Source: Lachnospiraceae bacterium NK4A179 | Lineage (GTDB): Bacteria; Bacillota; Clostridia; Lachnospirales; Lachnospiraceae | Direction: 5' to 3' | Length of the DNA: 64,000 nucleotides | Assembly: GCA_000421045.1 (NCBI GenBank) | Contig: ATWC01000001.1 | Span: 62,001 to 126,000, forward strand | Shown: positions 1-10,803 of the stretch, piece after piece | How the letters are laid out: each line of letters opens with the position of its first letter | Position numbering within the stretch: position 1 is the stretch's first letter | The notes under the pieces: model-generated | Database searches by the model: none | What the model was told of the DNA's origin: nothing | The model's input: only the letters and a program-made list of their open reading frames with translations | Program-made: the position numbers and the translations under genes

Positions 1-630
1 ATCCATTGTTATGGATAAAACTGCCAGATCCTCATTTGAAGCCGCAGTACTCTCTGAAAGACCTTCAATATGATCATTCATATCACCAACAAAATAAACG
101 CCCTGTGATGATGCAGTTGCCTCTTCGTTAGTAAATGCCGCCGCTCTGATCACGGTACACTTATCTACAGCTTCATCTGAGGGAGCATCAAAGCCGCTTA
201 CATATCTGCAAACTGTCTCGTCAAGCTCACTTCCATCAAAAGATATAAGATCAGGCAAAACAGCTGAAACAACATTATGTCTGTCCTTTGAATCCGTTAT
301 CTTCACCGGATCGGCATACTTAATCCTTGTTTTGCTGCAAGCCGGATCACTTCCATCAAGCGTATAGTAGATCGTATCGGCGCCATCACAGGAAATTGAA
401 AGTTCAAACTCCTCCTTATAGCATCCGGAGGGTGCTGACATTATGATGACCTGATCCTCAGGAGCCACATAAAGATTATTATCAGAAACCGGTTCATCAC
501 CAACCTGCGCGGTCTCTTCCGATTGCACCAAGCTGTCATTCTTTTTACTGTAAAGGGCACACAGTCCGCAAAAAGCTATCAGGATAACACCTGAAATAGC
601 AAGTAGTGTATAATAAGTACGTTTCTTCAT
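1..630 (-). CDS. CotH-like secreted/membrane protein, N-terminal part (truncated by window edge)
   Basis: An open frame starts at an ATG at 630 and is still open at base 1, so only about 210 N-terminal residues are visible. There is a single hydrophobic segment at residues 6-27 (signal peptide or membrane anchor). It is followed by an acidic linker and a region around residues 60-110 with the pattern TIYYTLDGSDP, typical of the chitobiase/hexosaminidase C-terminal type fold (CHB_HEX_C) that precedes CotH domains in Clostridia. The last visible residues (LAVLSITMD) resemble the start of a CotH kinase-like domain, which usually begins with a similar phrase. It is divergent from the gene at 735. 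The CotH assignment is an inference, because the catalytic part lies outside the window. Confidence 0.6.
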   Translation of the reverse strand, partial: MKKRTYYTLLAISGVILIAFCGLCALYSKKNDSLVQSEETAQVGDEPVSDNNLYVAPEDQVIIMSAPSGCYKEEFELSISCDGADTIYYTLDGSDPACSKTRIKYADPVKITDSKDRHNVVSAVLPDLISFDGSELDETVCRYVSGFDAPSDEAVDKCTVIRAAAFTNEEATASSQGVYFVGDMNDHIEGLSESTAASNEDLAVLSITMD

Positions 631-734
631 AGCTTATGAGTTACCTCCAACTAACTCCATCCAACAAATCGGTATTATAGCAGAAGAATTATTAAAAAAA
701 CATTAAATCTTTCTTAATTTTCAGGAGAAGCATA

Positions 735-3266
735 ATGACGCTCAAACGACTTAACATTAAAAATATAGAATGGCTTATTTCAGGTATTTTAAGCGTTATT
801 GTCATATTAATTATCTTCGGCCTTATGAATATCCTTCCCTGGCAGGAGAATTCGATATTTTCCGGTGACCTCAGGGAACAGTGCATTCCTTTTACAAAGA
901 TGTTTTTAAGAAAACTATTTTCCGGCAGCAGCCTTATATATTCAAATGAATACGGAATGGGCGGCAACACCTCACTTCTCTACGCCTTTTATTCACTTAG
1001 TCTGTTCAATATTCCTTATATTTTCATTCAAAATATTTATGTCGCCACACTGATAATGTATATCATGAGATTTTTCTGTGCTTCGGCATTCTTTTCCCTT
1101 TTTGGCAAACAGGTACTGAAATCCGAAGGTAAATGGAATATATTTTTCTCGGTTATCTATTCATTAAGCCCCTGCGCCTTTTCTTTAACAAAAATGCCGC
1201 CTTTGCTGGAAGGTTTTATTTATCTTCCTCTTATACTTATGCTTACTGATCGTTATATAAAAACCGGAAAAAAGGCCCTGCTTACCATGTTTTTTGCTCT
1301 GCTCTTTATATCACAGTTCTACTGTGGATTTGTAGTGGCCCTTACCGCGACAGGATTTACCGTATGCGAACTTATAATAAAAAAGGACAGCATCAAAGAT
1401 AAAACTGTTTTAAAATCTTTCTGCGGCTTTGCATTAAGCGGAATAACTGCAGCACTCATTTCCGGTATATTATTACTGCCTGCCGGCTACTATGCTCTGT
1501 TTCTCAACGGCTCCGGCCCCCAAGATGGAATAAGCTTATATTCCATGCCATTAGCATGGTTTTATCCTTTGCTTCCCGGCCGGACAATGGAACATAATTC
1601 AATGATCCCGTACCTGTATTGCGGTATCATAACTTTGCCTTTGATCGTTCTTTATTTTTCGGATAAAACAATAAGGAAGAAAGAACGTATCGCAGCTTTC
1701 ACATCTCTGGTTTTAGTCTATTTAAGCTTTTTTGTCAGACCGTTATACAACTTTATGCATCTTTTCAATGAACCCAATGCGTACACGCACAGGCATACAT
1801 ATGTGTGCGTATTTATTCTGTGTGCGATCGCTCTTAAAGAACTCCATTTGGGAAACTGGAACAGAAAAAAGCTCATACTTTCTTCGATCGGTATGATGAT
1901 CTTTGAAATCCTCCTGTGGCTGCTTTTTGTTATCACTCCCTACGGAAACAGTATCGGTATAGAAGGGATAGGTTTATATGGTTTATGTATAGGCCTTATC
2001 CTTTACCCAATTCTTATCACAGCCATAAAAAGCAAAAGCAGCAGGATACTTACAGTGATCCTCTTTATCATTCTGTTGACCGAAAATGTTATTTACGATA
2101 AAGAAATGATAAGATCAAATCTTTTCATAAATATGGATCAAGTCAACTTTGAAGATATTCATACAAGACATAATATAGATGAGATCAGATCATCAGAAGG
2201 ATACGCTCATCAAAGGATCAAATATAATGATCAGTTTCTATTTAATGCTGCTCCTATGTATGGATTTGAATCCTACGGTTATTTTTCTTCGGTTTTTTCA
2301 CCCGCACATCAAAAAGTACTAAGTAAATTAGGACTTTTTTCAAATGGTTTCGAGCAGACAAATAAAGGCAGTACTCCAATATTTGATCTTCTATCCGGAG
2401 TTGGATATCAGGTTACACAAGAGGATTTTGAAAAAGGCGGAAATGACATAATTACTGTCAATGATAAGACTCTGCCCATAGGATATTCAGTCAGTGGTGA
2501 TCCCTACTCGATCTCGCTTCCTGAACAGGATCCGTTTAATGCCCTGAACACCCTTATAAATGATTTTACGGGTTCCGGAACAAATCCGTTTAAATCATAC
2601 GGAAATAATATGAACCTTGAATGGTATGATCTGGATGCCTACGCTGAAGGAGAGAATTATAAATTTATCCCCAAAGGTGAAACGCCCTGTCTTAGGGTCT
2701 CTGTGCCTCATATAGAAGGCAGGAATGCATATTTTTACCTGGTATATAATATAGAGGATGGTAATGATGTCAAACCGGTAAATACTTATATCGTACCCGG
2801 TGAGCATATTGGCGATAATGATATAGTTGACCTTAAATTTATTAAGAAGGCTGACGGAGCGTTTACATTAACCGACGCTACCCGTTTTGCTTATCTTGAC
2901 CCTGATGCTCTTGATGAAACATGGAATATACTTTCAGAAGGTGCGCTTCACATAAACAATATGTCAGACGGACATATTGAAGGATCTGTTGATGTATCCG
3001 AGGGACAAAATTATCTGTTCTTCTCGATCACATATGAGAAAGGCTGGGAAGCTTATGTTGATGGCCAAAAAGCAGATGTGATCCCTCTTGTTGAGGGTGC
3101 TTTTACAGGTGTCAGAGTTACTCCCGGACATCACGATATAGTCCTCGATTATAAAGCGCCCATGAAAAATGCCGGCTGCATTTCTTTCTTTGCCGGCATT
3201 ATTCTCCTTATATTATTTGTTATTAAAGACAGGTCGATCGATAAAGCTGAAAAAAGCAAATCTTAA
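735..3266 (+). CDS. YfhO family multi-pass membrane protein
   Basis: This 843-residue protein has about 12 hydrophobic segments in residues 12-450, a long soluble region (about 470-800) and a final membrane segment near residue 810. It contains the YfhO-type opening motifs FSGDLREQCIPF and YSNEYGMGGNTS, which in this family form a conserved extracytoplasmic loop after the first membrane helix. The C-terminal YEKGWEAYVDGQKA segment matches the YfhO tail domain. Members are GT-C-like membrane proteins linked in Bacillus and Listeria to glycosylation of lipoteichoic acid or other envelope polymers; the substrate here is unknown. The start is supported by AGGAGAAG a few bases upstream. It is convergent with the GH31 gene, only 5 bp away. 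Confidence 0.85.
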   Translation: MTLKRLNIKNIEWLISGILSVIVILIIFGLMNILPWQENSIFSGDLREQCIPFTKMFLRKLFSGSSLIYSNEYGMGGNTSLLYAFYSLSLFNIPYIFIQNIYVATLIMYIMRFFCASAFFSLFGKQVLKSEGKWNIFFSVIYSLSPCAFSLTKMPPLLEGFIYLPLILMLTDRYIKTGKKALLTMFFALLFISQFYCGFVVALTATGFTVCELIIKKDSIKDKTVLKSFCGFALSGITAALISGILLLPAGYYALFLNGSGPQDGISLYSMPLAWFYPLLPGRTMEHNSMIPYLYCGIITLPLIVLYFSDKTIRKKERIAAFTSLVLVYLSFFVRPLYNFMHLFNEPNAYTHRHTYVCVFILCAIALKELHLGNWNRKKLILSSIGMMIFEILLWLLFVITPYGNSIGIEGIGLYGLCIGLILYPILITAIKSKSSRILTVILFIILLTENVIYDKEMIRSNLFINMDQVNFEDIHTRHNIDEIRSSEGYAHQRIKYNDQFLFNAAPMYGFESYGYFSSVFSPAHQKVLSKLGLFSNGFEQTNKGSTPIFDLLSGVGYQVTQEDFEKGGNDIITVNDKTLPIGYSVSGDPYSISLPEQDPFNALNTLINDFTGSGTNPFKSYGNNMNLEWYDLDAYAEGENYKFIPKGETPCLRVSVPHIEGRNAYFYLVYNIEDGNDVKPVNTYIVPGEHIGDNDIVDLKFIKKADGAFTLTDATRFAYLDPDALDETWNILSEGALHINNMSDGHIEGSVDVSEGQNYLFFSITYEKGWEAYVDGQKADVIPLVEGAFTGVRVTPGHHDIVLDYKAPMKNAGCISFFAGIILLILFVIKDRSIDKAEKSKS

Positions 3267-3271
3267 GTCAG

Positions 3272-5647
3272 TTATTCACCTGCTATACGGACTTTATAAC
3301 TGTCATTTATTTGACCGTTAACGTAGAGCGTCTTTTCTTGATCAGACCATCTGAGTTCGGTTAATTTATAATCGCCCTTTTCATAGGTATATCCGTCACC
3401 GGCATCCTCATATAGAGTAAAGCAGCCATCAGCACCCGGATAAACCGTTATAGTAACAGGTCCTGTCTGTTCTTCCGTTGAACATGCAAAATCGGTTTCG
3501 GGGATTATTGATCCAGCCTTTACAAATACAGGAATATGATCAAGGGGGGCATCAGCATTTATACACTGTCCGCCTTCATAATACTTTTCAGTATAGAGAT
3601 CATACCAGCCCGTATTCTCCGGAAGAATGACTTTTCTAAATGTTGAAACATCCTTTATACTTTCGCCCTTTTGACCGTGACCTTTATGTTCAAAAAACAT
3701 AGGCTCGGTAACCGGACAGATCATCAACTCATCTCCGAACATATATTGGTCAAAGACAGTTCTTAATCCCTCATCATCCGGAAACATAAATGATAACGGT
3801 CTCATAATAAGCCTGTCTTTAAGCCATACCATGCCCGCAAGCGAATAAATATACGGCATTAACCTGTATCTTAGATGATTGGTCTTAACAAGCGCGTCAT
3901 AAAACGGAGCCTCAGGTCTGTCAAAATTCCAAAGTTCACGTCTTACATCCGTACCATGACCACGGAATACCGGAAGAAAAGCCCCCCATTCATACCATCT
4001 TGTAAACAGCTCGCAATAAGCAGGGTCCTCCGCTCCCAGATCGTAATCGCCTTTCCAATACCACTGCTCTCCTCTCTTTACAAAGAAAGCTCCAATATCA
4101 ACTGTCCAGTACGGAAATCCGCTTGCACAGAAATTAAGCCCCGCAGCGATCTGTTTTCTTAAAGTATCCCAGGTGGCTTCTATATCACCCGACCAGAGAA
4201 TAATGCCAAATTTCTGTCCGCCGGTATAAGTATTCCTTGTTAGATTGATGACACGTTTTTCGTTTGGTTTATCTCTATAATAAGATCTCTGTCCTTCATA
4301 GATGCCCTGAGCATGATAATATCCGAATGTATTGGTCTTTTCAGCAGGGATATGATCTGCTACGATCCGACAGTAATCTTCATACATCCGGCTGTTTTCA
4401 GGACGGACCATATAATTCCATTCAGGCGTAACAGGCTCACTGTTGTCACACCACCAAGCATCTACGCCATGACAGAAAAGCCCCTGTGTCAGCTGTTCCC
4501 AATATGTCTCTCTTGCTTCCTGCATGAAAGCATTATAAATATGTACTCCCGGAAGGAACTCACCTTTCGATTCGAATTCCTTGCCGTTTACGGTATCAGC
4601 TTCTGTATTTGGCCATACCGATATCATAAAATGCACATGACTGTCATGAAGATCCGAGATCATAGCAGAGGGATCAGGAAAACGATCCGCATCAAAAGTT
4701 TTCTGCCCCCACTGACCCTCAGGCCATGAAAACCAGTCAAGCACAACACAATCCAAACCTATATCACGTTTTCTGTACTCTTCTGCAACGCTTATGATCT
4801 CTGCCTGAGTCTCATATCTTTCCTGACTCTGAATATAACCGAAAGCCCATTTGGGAAGCATCACAGCCTTCCCTGTAAGCGATCTGTAAAGCCCGATAAC
4901 ACCATCAGGTGTGCCTCCGTTCATAAAGAAGAAATCCATCTGAGGGTCAGCTTCTGTATAAAAATATGTGCCGTCTTCATTGTCATTAAATACTGCCGGA
5001 CTGCCGGTATTAAAGAGAATACCGTATCCTTTTGTACTGACAAACATAGGAATAGCGATCTTCCTGTTTGCCTGATGAAGATATATGCGTTTTCCTCTCA
5101 GTGAAGAAAAGCCTTCTTCATGCTGTCCCAGTCCATATAAATCCTCAGCTTCATCTAAACAAAAATGATATCTTGTATGATAAGCGGTTCCTGTCTGGAT
5201 CCTGGCAGCATCTCTTATCAGTTCCTTTTTTCCGTCTGCAGTATCGATCTGTGTTTTAACTGCAGATCCTTCATCTATACGATATACAGGAAACTCATCC
5301 AGTTCCTTTGAAGTTTCTTTTTTCTCGGCGAAAAGGATTTTTCCGTTTTTATCCAAATAACTTATACTGCAGGTATTGCAGTCAATATGCAGATCCAGCT
5401 CTCCAAGACTGACATTGATAAAAGTATCATTTTGCGAAAATGTCCATTTATCATATTCACCTAAAGGGAGTATCCCACAATTCTCATTTTCAAAAAAAGC
5501 TGATCGTTCTGTATAAGTGACCCTGACACATCTTTCAGAAAGCGGCTGAAGCCTCAGCATACCTTCCTTAGTTTTCAGGAAAAGTAAAGCATCTTTTCTT
5601 TCAACATCAGTTATCATCATACTTTTTTCTGATTGACACGTAAGCAT
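3272..5647 (-). CDS. Glycoside hydrolase family 31 (alpha-xylosidase/alpha-glucosidase type)
   Basis: This 791-residue protein has no signal peptide and is therefore cytoplasmic. An N-terminal beta-sandwich (about 1-250) precedes the GH31 barrel. The nucleophile is Asp401 in WWCDNSEP (family pattern WxDxxE) and the acid/base is Asp488 in ILWSGDI. A FPYWTVDIGAFF segment follows the acid/base, as in family members. Length and layout resemble bacterial alpha-xylosidases such as YicI. It would remove alpha-linked xylose or glucose from imported oligosaccharides; exact specificity cannot be read from sequence. A ribosome site AGAGGTGAT precedes the ATG. It ends 5 bp from the YfhO gene and lies 4 bp downstream of the MATE gene on the same strand, so the two are probably co-transcribed. 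Confidence 0.88.
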   Translation of the reverse strand: MLTCQSEKSMMITDVERKDALLFLKTKEGMLRLQPLSERCVRVTYTERSAFFENENCGILPLGEYDKWTFSQNDTFINVSLGELDLHIDCNTCSISYLDKNGKILFAEKKETSKELDEFPVYRIDEGSAVKTQIDTADGKKELIRDAARIQTGTAYHTRYHFCLDEAEDLYGLGQHEEGFSSLRGKRIYLHQANRKIAIPMFVSTKGYGILFNTGSPAVFNDNEDGTYFYTEADPQMDFFFMNGGTPDGVIGLYRSLTGKAVMLPKWAFGYIQSQERYETQAEIISVAEEYRKRDIGLDCVVLDWFSWPEGQWGQKTFDADRFPDPSAMISDLHDSHVHFMISVWPNTEADTVNGKEFESKGEFLPGVHIYNAFMQEARETYWEQLTQGLFCHGVDAWWCDNSEPVTPEWNYMVRPENSRMYEDYCRIVADHIPAEKTNTFGYYHAQGIYEGQRSYYRDKPNEKRVINLTRNTYTGGQKFGIILWSGDIEATWDTLRKQIAAGLNFCASGFPYWTVDIGAFFVKRGEQWYWKGDYDLGAEDPAYCELFTRWYEWGAFLPVFRGHGTDVRRELWNFDRPEAPFYDALVKTNHLRYRLMPYIYSLAGMVWLKDRLIMRPLSFMFPDDEGLRTVFDQYMFGDELMICPVTEPMFFEHKGHGQKGESIKDVSTFRKVILPENTGWYDLYTEKYYEGGQCINADAPLDHIPVFVKAGSIIPETDFACSTEEQTGPVTITVYPGADGCFTLYEDAGDGYTYEKGDYKLTELRWSDQEKTLYVNGQINDSYKVRIAGE

Positions 5648-5651
5648 ACTA

Positions 5652-7010
5652 TCACCTCTTCAGCACATGAATCCATTTCTTTGACTTGAATCTGCCCATA
5701 CACCATATAGCTTTAAGTATATTATCAATGTTAAGGAAAAAGTAGGTCCAAAATGCATTCAAATGTAATACAAGTCCCGCTAAAGCTCCAAGAGGAACAG
5801 ATGCTGCCCACAGAAAGGCTACATCTCCTACCATAAGGAACTTTGTATCGCCGCCGCCTCTGAGCACGCCTTTGGTCAGAACAGAACATATCATCCTGAA
5901 GATTATCATGAAGCTTATGGAATTCATCAAAGAATCCGCTATAAGCTGCGTTTCTTCACCTATATTGAAGGATGCGATAACAGGAACCTTTATGGCATAG
6001 ATCACAAAACCTGAGATGATACCTATCATGACAGATAATGATAATAAAGTCTTGCCCTCTTCATAGGCACGTTCCTTATCACCTCTTCCAAGCGTAAATC
6101 CGATCATTGAGCTGGAGGCAAACATTACACCGGAAGTGAATACATTGACCATCTGCTGGGTTACGCTGGTGATCGAAAAAGCAGCAACAAATTCCTTGCT
6201 TATATGTCCCATGACTATAGCAACCATATTATTTCCAAGACCAAGAAGTGTATCGCTTATAAGTACAGGGATCGCATATCTGAAATATGGTGCCAGATAA
6301 TCGCGGAATTTTGTATTGAAGAGATTTTTTATCCTGTAATTCATGTTCTTATCAAAGAAGAACACGTAACCACCGATAAACAGGAACTCGGCCGCTCTTG
6401 CTATAAGCGTGCCTAATGCAGCACCTTCAAGCTCAAGCCTCGGGAAGCCCAGATGACCGAATATAAGAACCCAGTTGAAAAATATATTTGTAATAAAGCC
6501 TATTATAGAACTTATAAGAGGTATGACCGTCTTTCCGACTGTTCTTAACACCTGTGTTAATGTAAGTGACACCCCATGAAGAAGAAAACAGAAACAGAGA
6601 TATTTGTAATAAACTATGCAATCCTTCACTATCGATTCATCATCCGTATATATCCTCATTATCGGGCCGGGGATAATAAGAGTAAGGACAGTAAATACAG
6701 TTCCGATGGCTAACGTAAGATAAAGCATTATAGTCAGAGACTTGTGGATACCTTCCTGATCCTGACGTCCCCAAGCCTGGGCTGTCATAACAGCCGCACC
6801 TCCGCCAAGACCCATACACATGATCTGATAAAGACTGAAAAACTGATTCGACAGATTGGTCGCCGAAAGATAACCTTCACCGAAATTTCCGAGCATGAGA
6901 GTATCGAGTAGATTGATGCCGATAGTGATACTGCTCTGTAAAATGATAGGTACAGCAATACTCAATAATTTCTTATAAAATCGTTTGTCACGTATGAAAA
7001 ATCTGTTCAT
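5652..7010 (-). CDS. MATE family multidrug/metabolite efflux transporter
   Basis: This 452-residue protein has 12 predicted membrane segments and the two-fold repeat of the MATE family. The N-terminal half carries PIILQSSITIGINLLDTLMLG and the second half a related membrane pattern near residues 240-280. It is an ion-coupled exporter of drugs or metabolites in the cytoplasmic membrane. A GGAGTG ribosome site lies 7-8 bases before the ATG. A TATAAT-like -10 can be seen on this strand in the divergent region near 7032, shared with the GH127 gene. The position directly upstream of a GH31 gene may mean the two share regulation, but no functional link is evident. Confidence 0.88.
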   Translation of the reverse strand: MNRFFIRDKRFYKKLLSIAVPIILQSSITIGINLLDTLMLGNFGEGYLSATNLSNQFFSLYQIMCMGLGGGAAVMTAQAWGRQDQEGIHKSLTIMLYLTLAIGTVFTVLTLIIPGPIMRIYTDDESIVKDCIVYYKYLCFCFLLHGVSLTLTQVLRTVGKTVIPLISSIIGFITNIFFNWVLIFGHLGFPRLELEGAALGTLIARAAEFLFIGGYVFFFDKNMNYRIKNLFNTKFRDYLAPYFRYAIPVLISDTLLGLGNNMVAIVMGHISKEFVAAFSITSVTQQMVNVFTSGVMFASSSMIGFTLGRGDKERAYEEGKTLLSLSVMIGIISGFVIYAIKVPVIASFNIGEETQLIADSLMNSISFMIIFRMICSVLTKGVLRGGGDTKFLMVGDVAFLWAASVPLGALAGLVLHLNAFWTYFFLNIDNILKAIWCMGRFKSKKWIHVLKR

Positions 7011-7139
7011 AAAAGCACTCCTTCACATGCACCGCGGTCTATTATATCACACACAAAGTTCAGATCAGGCAGTGCTGGAAAAAAGGGATATCCGAAAGTA
7101 TAATTAAACAAAGTGATAAAAACATGAGGATCAGCCTAT

Positions 7140-9026
7140 ATGAAGGGTAAGATGAAACTCGAAAAATTAAACATCAAAGATGTGGAAATGCTTCCCGGAC
7201 AATTTCTGGAACGCATGAATGTAAACGCCCGCTATCTCCTTGAGCTAGACACAGACTGTCTTCTTCAGAATTATTATCTTGAAGCAGGTATGACTTTACC
7301 GGGAATGCAATCCGTAAGCAAGCCTGACGAAGTAAATATGCACTGGGGCTGGGAGGCTCCCTCCTGCCAGCTGCGTGGTCATTTCCTCGGTCATTGGATG
7401 AGTGCCGCTGCAAAACTGACTGCAGGCGTAAAGGTTAATGACGACCAGTCAGGATGGCAGAACGGGAGAAATGATGATGACCGCGTTCCCGGAAGAACAG
7501 ACCTTTTAAGTCTCAGAGCAAAGCTTATCGATATAGTTTCCGGTCTGCGTTTTTGCCAGAAAAAGAACGGTGGCAAATGGGTTGGCCCCATTCCCGAGAA
7601 ATATTTTGACATTCTTATGACAGATGATTATATATGGTCTCCCCAGTACACCATGCATAAACTGCTTATGGGTCTCGTCGACACATATATCTATACCGGT
7701 TCAGATGCTGCTCTTGAAATTGCTGATAATCTTGCCGACTGGTACGTTGAATGGGTTAAAAAATGTCAGGATATCAATCCTGCAGCCGTATACAGCGGCG
7801 AACAGGCAGGTATGCTGGAAATATGGGTTAAGCTCCTTGAGATAAAAGGAACAGATAAATATAAATTCCTTGTAAAGTCCTATATGGATAACTCACTCTT
7901 TGAGAAGCTTGATAAAACAGACGATGCACTAGCCGATCTGCACGCTAATGCCAGCATCCCCATCATGCACGGTGCAGCCGTTATGTATATGGAAACCGGT
8001 GAAAACATATGGAAAGAGCGTCTACTCAGATTCTGGGACCAGGCAGTCACTACCCGCGGTATGCTTGCAACAACAGGCGCCAATGCCGGTGAATTCTGGA
8101 TACCTAAGATGCAGATAGGCGCTTATATCGGAAACCGCGACCAGGAATTCTGCACAGTCTACAATATGGTCAGAACTGCCGATTATCTTTACAGGATCAC
8201 CGGCGAGACCAGATTTGCTGACTATATAGAAAGAGCCCTGTATAACGGCTTCCTTGCTCAACAGAACCGTAATACAGGCATGCCCACCTACTTCCTTCCT
8301 CTCATTCCCGGAAGTAAAAAGGTCTGGGGAAGCAAGAGACATGATTTCTGGTGCTGCACAGGAACCATGGTTCAAAGTCAGACACTCTATCCCGAGCTCA
8401 TATATTACAAAGAAGATAAAAGCATCATAGTCAGCCAGTATATTCCTTCTTCTGCGGTATTTTTGATCGATGATGTTGAGGTCAAGCTGACACAGCGTCT
8501 CAATATGAAGAATTACGATAATCAGGTACTATTTGATGAAAAGAATGTTGGCGGAAAGATCTCCAGATGGAGTCTGAAATTCAGGATCGAAACAAGTAAG
8601 CCCGTTACTTTCGATCTTAAGCTGCGTATTCCTGTATGGAGCGAGGATGTAAGGCTTGAAGGCGCTGATATCTCACAAAAAGCAGACGGATATATGACAG
8701 TCACCAAAGAATGGAAAGATGATGAAATGACCGTTGAATTCGGAAGTTCACCTGTACTCGAGCCACTTCCCGATGAACCCGACAGAGCTGCGATCGTTGA
8801 CGGTCCCATCGTTCTTGCAGCCCTTGCAGATAATGATCCGGGGCTTAAGATAAAAGATGACTTAAAACATACTCTTGTAAGGAAAACCGAACATACATAT
8901 GATACTTTTGTCTGGAAACAAAATAATTATATGACGAGAGGACAGGACAAAAACTACAATCTGATCCCTCTGTTCGATGTCACAGATGAAGCATATACCG
9001 TATATCTTTCGGTAGATAATACTTAA
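7140..9026 (+). CDS. GH127 family beta-L-arabinofuranosidase (DUF1680)
   Basis: This 628-residue protein lacks a signal peptide. It shows the GH127 zinc site: Glu336 and Cys338 in QEFCTVYN, and Cys405-Cys406 in FWCCTGT, corresponding to the Glu/Cys/Cys-Cys set of the Bifidobacterium enzyme HypBA1, where a zinc-bound Cys is the nucleophile. The alpha/alpha barrel occupies about residues 20-420 and beta-sandwich domains follow. Known members remove beta-L-arabinofuranose from arabino-oligosaccharides or glycoproteins of plants. GAGGA lies 10 bases before the chosen ATG; an in-frame ATG at 7152 is a second possible start. With the neighbouring GH31 enzyme it suggests intracellular breakdown of plant cell-wall oligosaccharides. 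Confidence 0.87.
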   Translation: MKGKMKLEKLNIKDVEMLPGQFLERMNVNARYLLELDTDCLLQNYYLEAGMTLPGMQSVSKPDEVNMHWGWEAPSCQLRGHFLGHWMSAAAKLTAGVKVNDDQSGWQNGRNDDDRVPGRTDLLSLRAKLIDIVSGLRFCQKKNGGKWVGPIPEKYFDILMTDDYIWSPQYTMHKLLMGLVDTYIYTGSDAALEIADNLADWYVEWVKKCQDINPAAVYSGEQAGMLEIWVKLLEIKGTDKYKFLVKSYMDNSLFEKLDKTDDALADLHANASIPIMHGAAVMYMETGENIWKERLLRFWDQAVTTRGMLATTGANAGEFWIPKMQIGAYIGNRDQEFCTVYNMVRTADYLYRITGETRFADYIERALYNGFLAQQNRNTGMPTYFLPLIPGSKKVWGSKRHDFWCCTGTMVQSQTLYPELIYYKEDKSIIVSQYIPSSAVFLIDDVEVKLTQRLNMKNYDNQVLFDEKNVGGKISRWSLKFRIETSKPVTFDLKLRIPVWSEDVRLEGADISQKADGYMTVTKEWKDDEMTVEFGSSPVLEPLPDEPDRAAIVDGPIVLAALADNDPGLKIKDDLKHTLVRKTEHTYDTFVWKQNNYMTRGQDKNYNLIPLFDVTDEAYTVYLSVDNT

Positions 9027-9078
9027 TCCTGTTAAAATACGGAAGTAAGTGAGGAAATCACCCTGCGATAACAAAAGT

Positions 9079-9115
9079 GGCTGTGAAAAAATGAGATAAT
9101 CATTTTTTCACAGCC
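9079..9115. terminator. Strong bidirectional terminator between GH127 and chemoreceptor genes
   Basis: A perfect 16-bp inverted repeat (GGCTGTGAAAAAATGA and its complement) closes a 5-base loop between two convergent genes. A T-rich tract follows on the minus strand, so it can end both transcripts. Confidence 0.85.
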
Positions 9116-9143
9116 CATTTAATATTCTTACCGATCAGTCAGA

Positions 9144-10619
9144 TCAGCCAACAAGCTTATTCATATTATCTGAGATACTCTGTATCAGATCAACAGACTT
9201 TCTGATCTCAGATGCATTATCCCTGGTGGTGGAAAGCGTCTCTGTTGTCGTAGCCGAGAATTCTTCACTTACAGCCAAAAGAGTTGCTGTAGAATCAGTA
9301 ACCTGATCATTGGCCTTGGTTACCTTTTCCATTACATTTCCTATATCCTTTAACTGTTTGCTCAGATTATCGGATCTGTCTTTTGTCTCATTTAAGAATT
9401 CCTTGGTCTTACCTGCGAGAGAAGCCTGTTCGGAAGCCATAGATACTGTTTCATCAGCCTTTCCTGAAACAGCATCTGCGTTTTCAGCAAGTGAATTCAA
9501 AAGCGTTGTGATCTGTTCCGTAGACTCTTTTGTCTGACTTGCCAGTTTTCCTATCTCATCTGCAACCACCGCAAAGCCTCTGCCTGCTTCACCTGCTCTT
9601 GCAGCTTCAATGGAAGCATTAAGGGCAAGAAGATTTGTCTTATTTGAGATATTCATTATCATAGATGTAATATCTCTTGCGTCATCGGAAGCAGCCTTCT
9701 GTTTTTCTGCAGCATCCTTCATTTCATTACCCACTCTTGTGGTATCGACCGTCATTCTTACCAGTCTGTCCATATCGACAAGACCGTTTTCAAGAACCTG
9801 CTTCATTTCTTCGGATGTCTCTACAGCTTCATTAGTAACGGTATTTGTAGCTGCTATTGCCTCCTGAATATCAGCAGTGAGAACAGTCTGGCTTTCTGCC
9901 GCTTTAACAATATCCTCAGTACCCTTACTGATCTCTGTCATAGACTCAGCTATAGCATCGGATGTGCCGCCTATGATCGTCATGGCATCTTTAAGCACCT
10001 GTATGTCTGTATTAACACCACCTGAGACCTCCATGATCTTTTTAGTGGTCTCGGCCTCCTGAAGATTCTTTTCCTCAACCTCTTTCATATTTTCGGAAAT
10101 AAACTTATATAAAAGAGTGGTTCCCATTGTAAGCGCCACAAAAGCAATTATAGATACAATGATCTGGATCATTATAAATTCAATATCAGTCTGAATCGAA
10201 TGGGATGTGGCAAATATCAGCACTATCTTTACAAAACTGATGAGCAGAAATATCACACCGAATATCCTCGAATACTTAACGTCCATATAGACCATAAGCA
10301 CCATCATCACAGGAAAGATATATGTAAAGGTATGATTGCTTTCGGCCAGCCATAGCATCGATGCATATATAACTGCATAATATGCCGTCGCAGTCTTATA
10401 AAACGTCTGAGCCCTTGAGCCTGAACTCAAAACAAAGATAAGCGGTAAATTGATCACCATAAAGACTAACGGTATTACACCAAGTATTACCGGCACATCT
10501 GAAAATCCCAGCTGTGAAATGATACCGATCAGCCCGAAAATAGTAGAAACCAGAAGAACTGTTTTTAAAACACGATTAAGTGCTTTGACCTGAGATTCCT
10601 TTAAGAAATGTTTTTCCAT
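9144..10619 (-). CDS. Methyl-accepting chemotaxis protein
   Basis: This 491-residue protein begins with about six closely spaced membrane helices (residues 15-175) and little extracytoplasmic sequence, then a cytoplasmic coiled coil. The signalling tip [36 protein letters not shown], the hallmark of chemoreceptors, is complete. There is no large ligand-binding domain, so it may sense membrane state, energy or a hydrophobic ligand through the helices. It would relay to CheA/CheW, which are not in this window. AAGGAGAG precedes the ATG. The gene stands alone between a terminator and a 184-bp spacer in which I see no clear promoter. It indicates a motile organism. Confidence 0.92.
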   Translation of the reverse strand: MEKHFLKESQVKALNRVLKTVLLVSTIFGLIGIISQLGFSDVPVILGVIPLVFMVINLPLIFVLSSGSRAQTFYKTATAYYAVIYASMLWLAESNHTFTYIFPVMMVLMVYMDVKYSRIFGVIFLLISFVKIVLIFATSHSIQTDIEFIMIQIIVSIIAFVALTMGTTLLYKFISENMKEVEEKNLQEAETTKKIMEVSGGVNTDIQVLKDAMTIIGGTSDAIAESMTEISKGTEDIVKAAESQTVLTADIQEAIAATNTVTNEAVETSEEMKQVLENGLVDMDRLVRMTVDTTRVGNEMKDAAEKQKAASDDARDITSMIMNISNKTNLLALNASIEAARAGEAGRGFAVVADEIGKLASQTKESTEQITTLLNSLAENADAVSGKADETVSMASEQASLAGKTKEFLNETKDRSDNLSKQLKDIGNVMEKVTKANDQVTDSTATLLAVSEEFSATTTETLSTTRDNASEIRKSVDLIQSISDNMNKLVG

Positions 10620-10803
10620 AACTGTCTCTCCTTGAATAAACTATTTCATGTGACGCACAGATGTAAACATTTATCAAGTAAGTTAAGTAAGCAGGAACAA
10701 ATATGTATATATTTTACAATATCTGTTAAAATCTGTTAATCTTTTTCAGTTATTTTAAAGTATATTTTCAGGTACAACTCTTCTGATTTCTTCTTTATTT
10801 CTT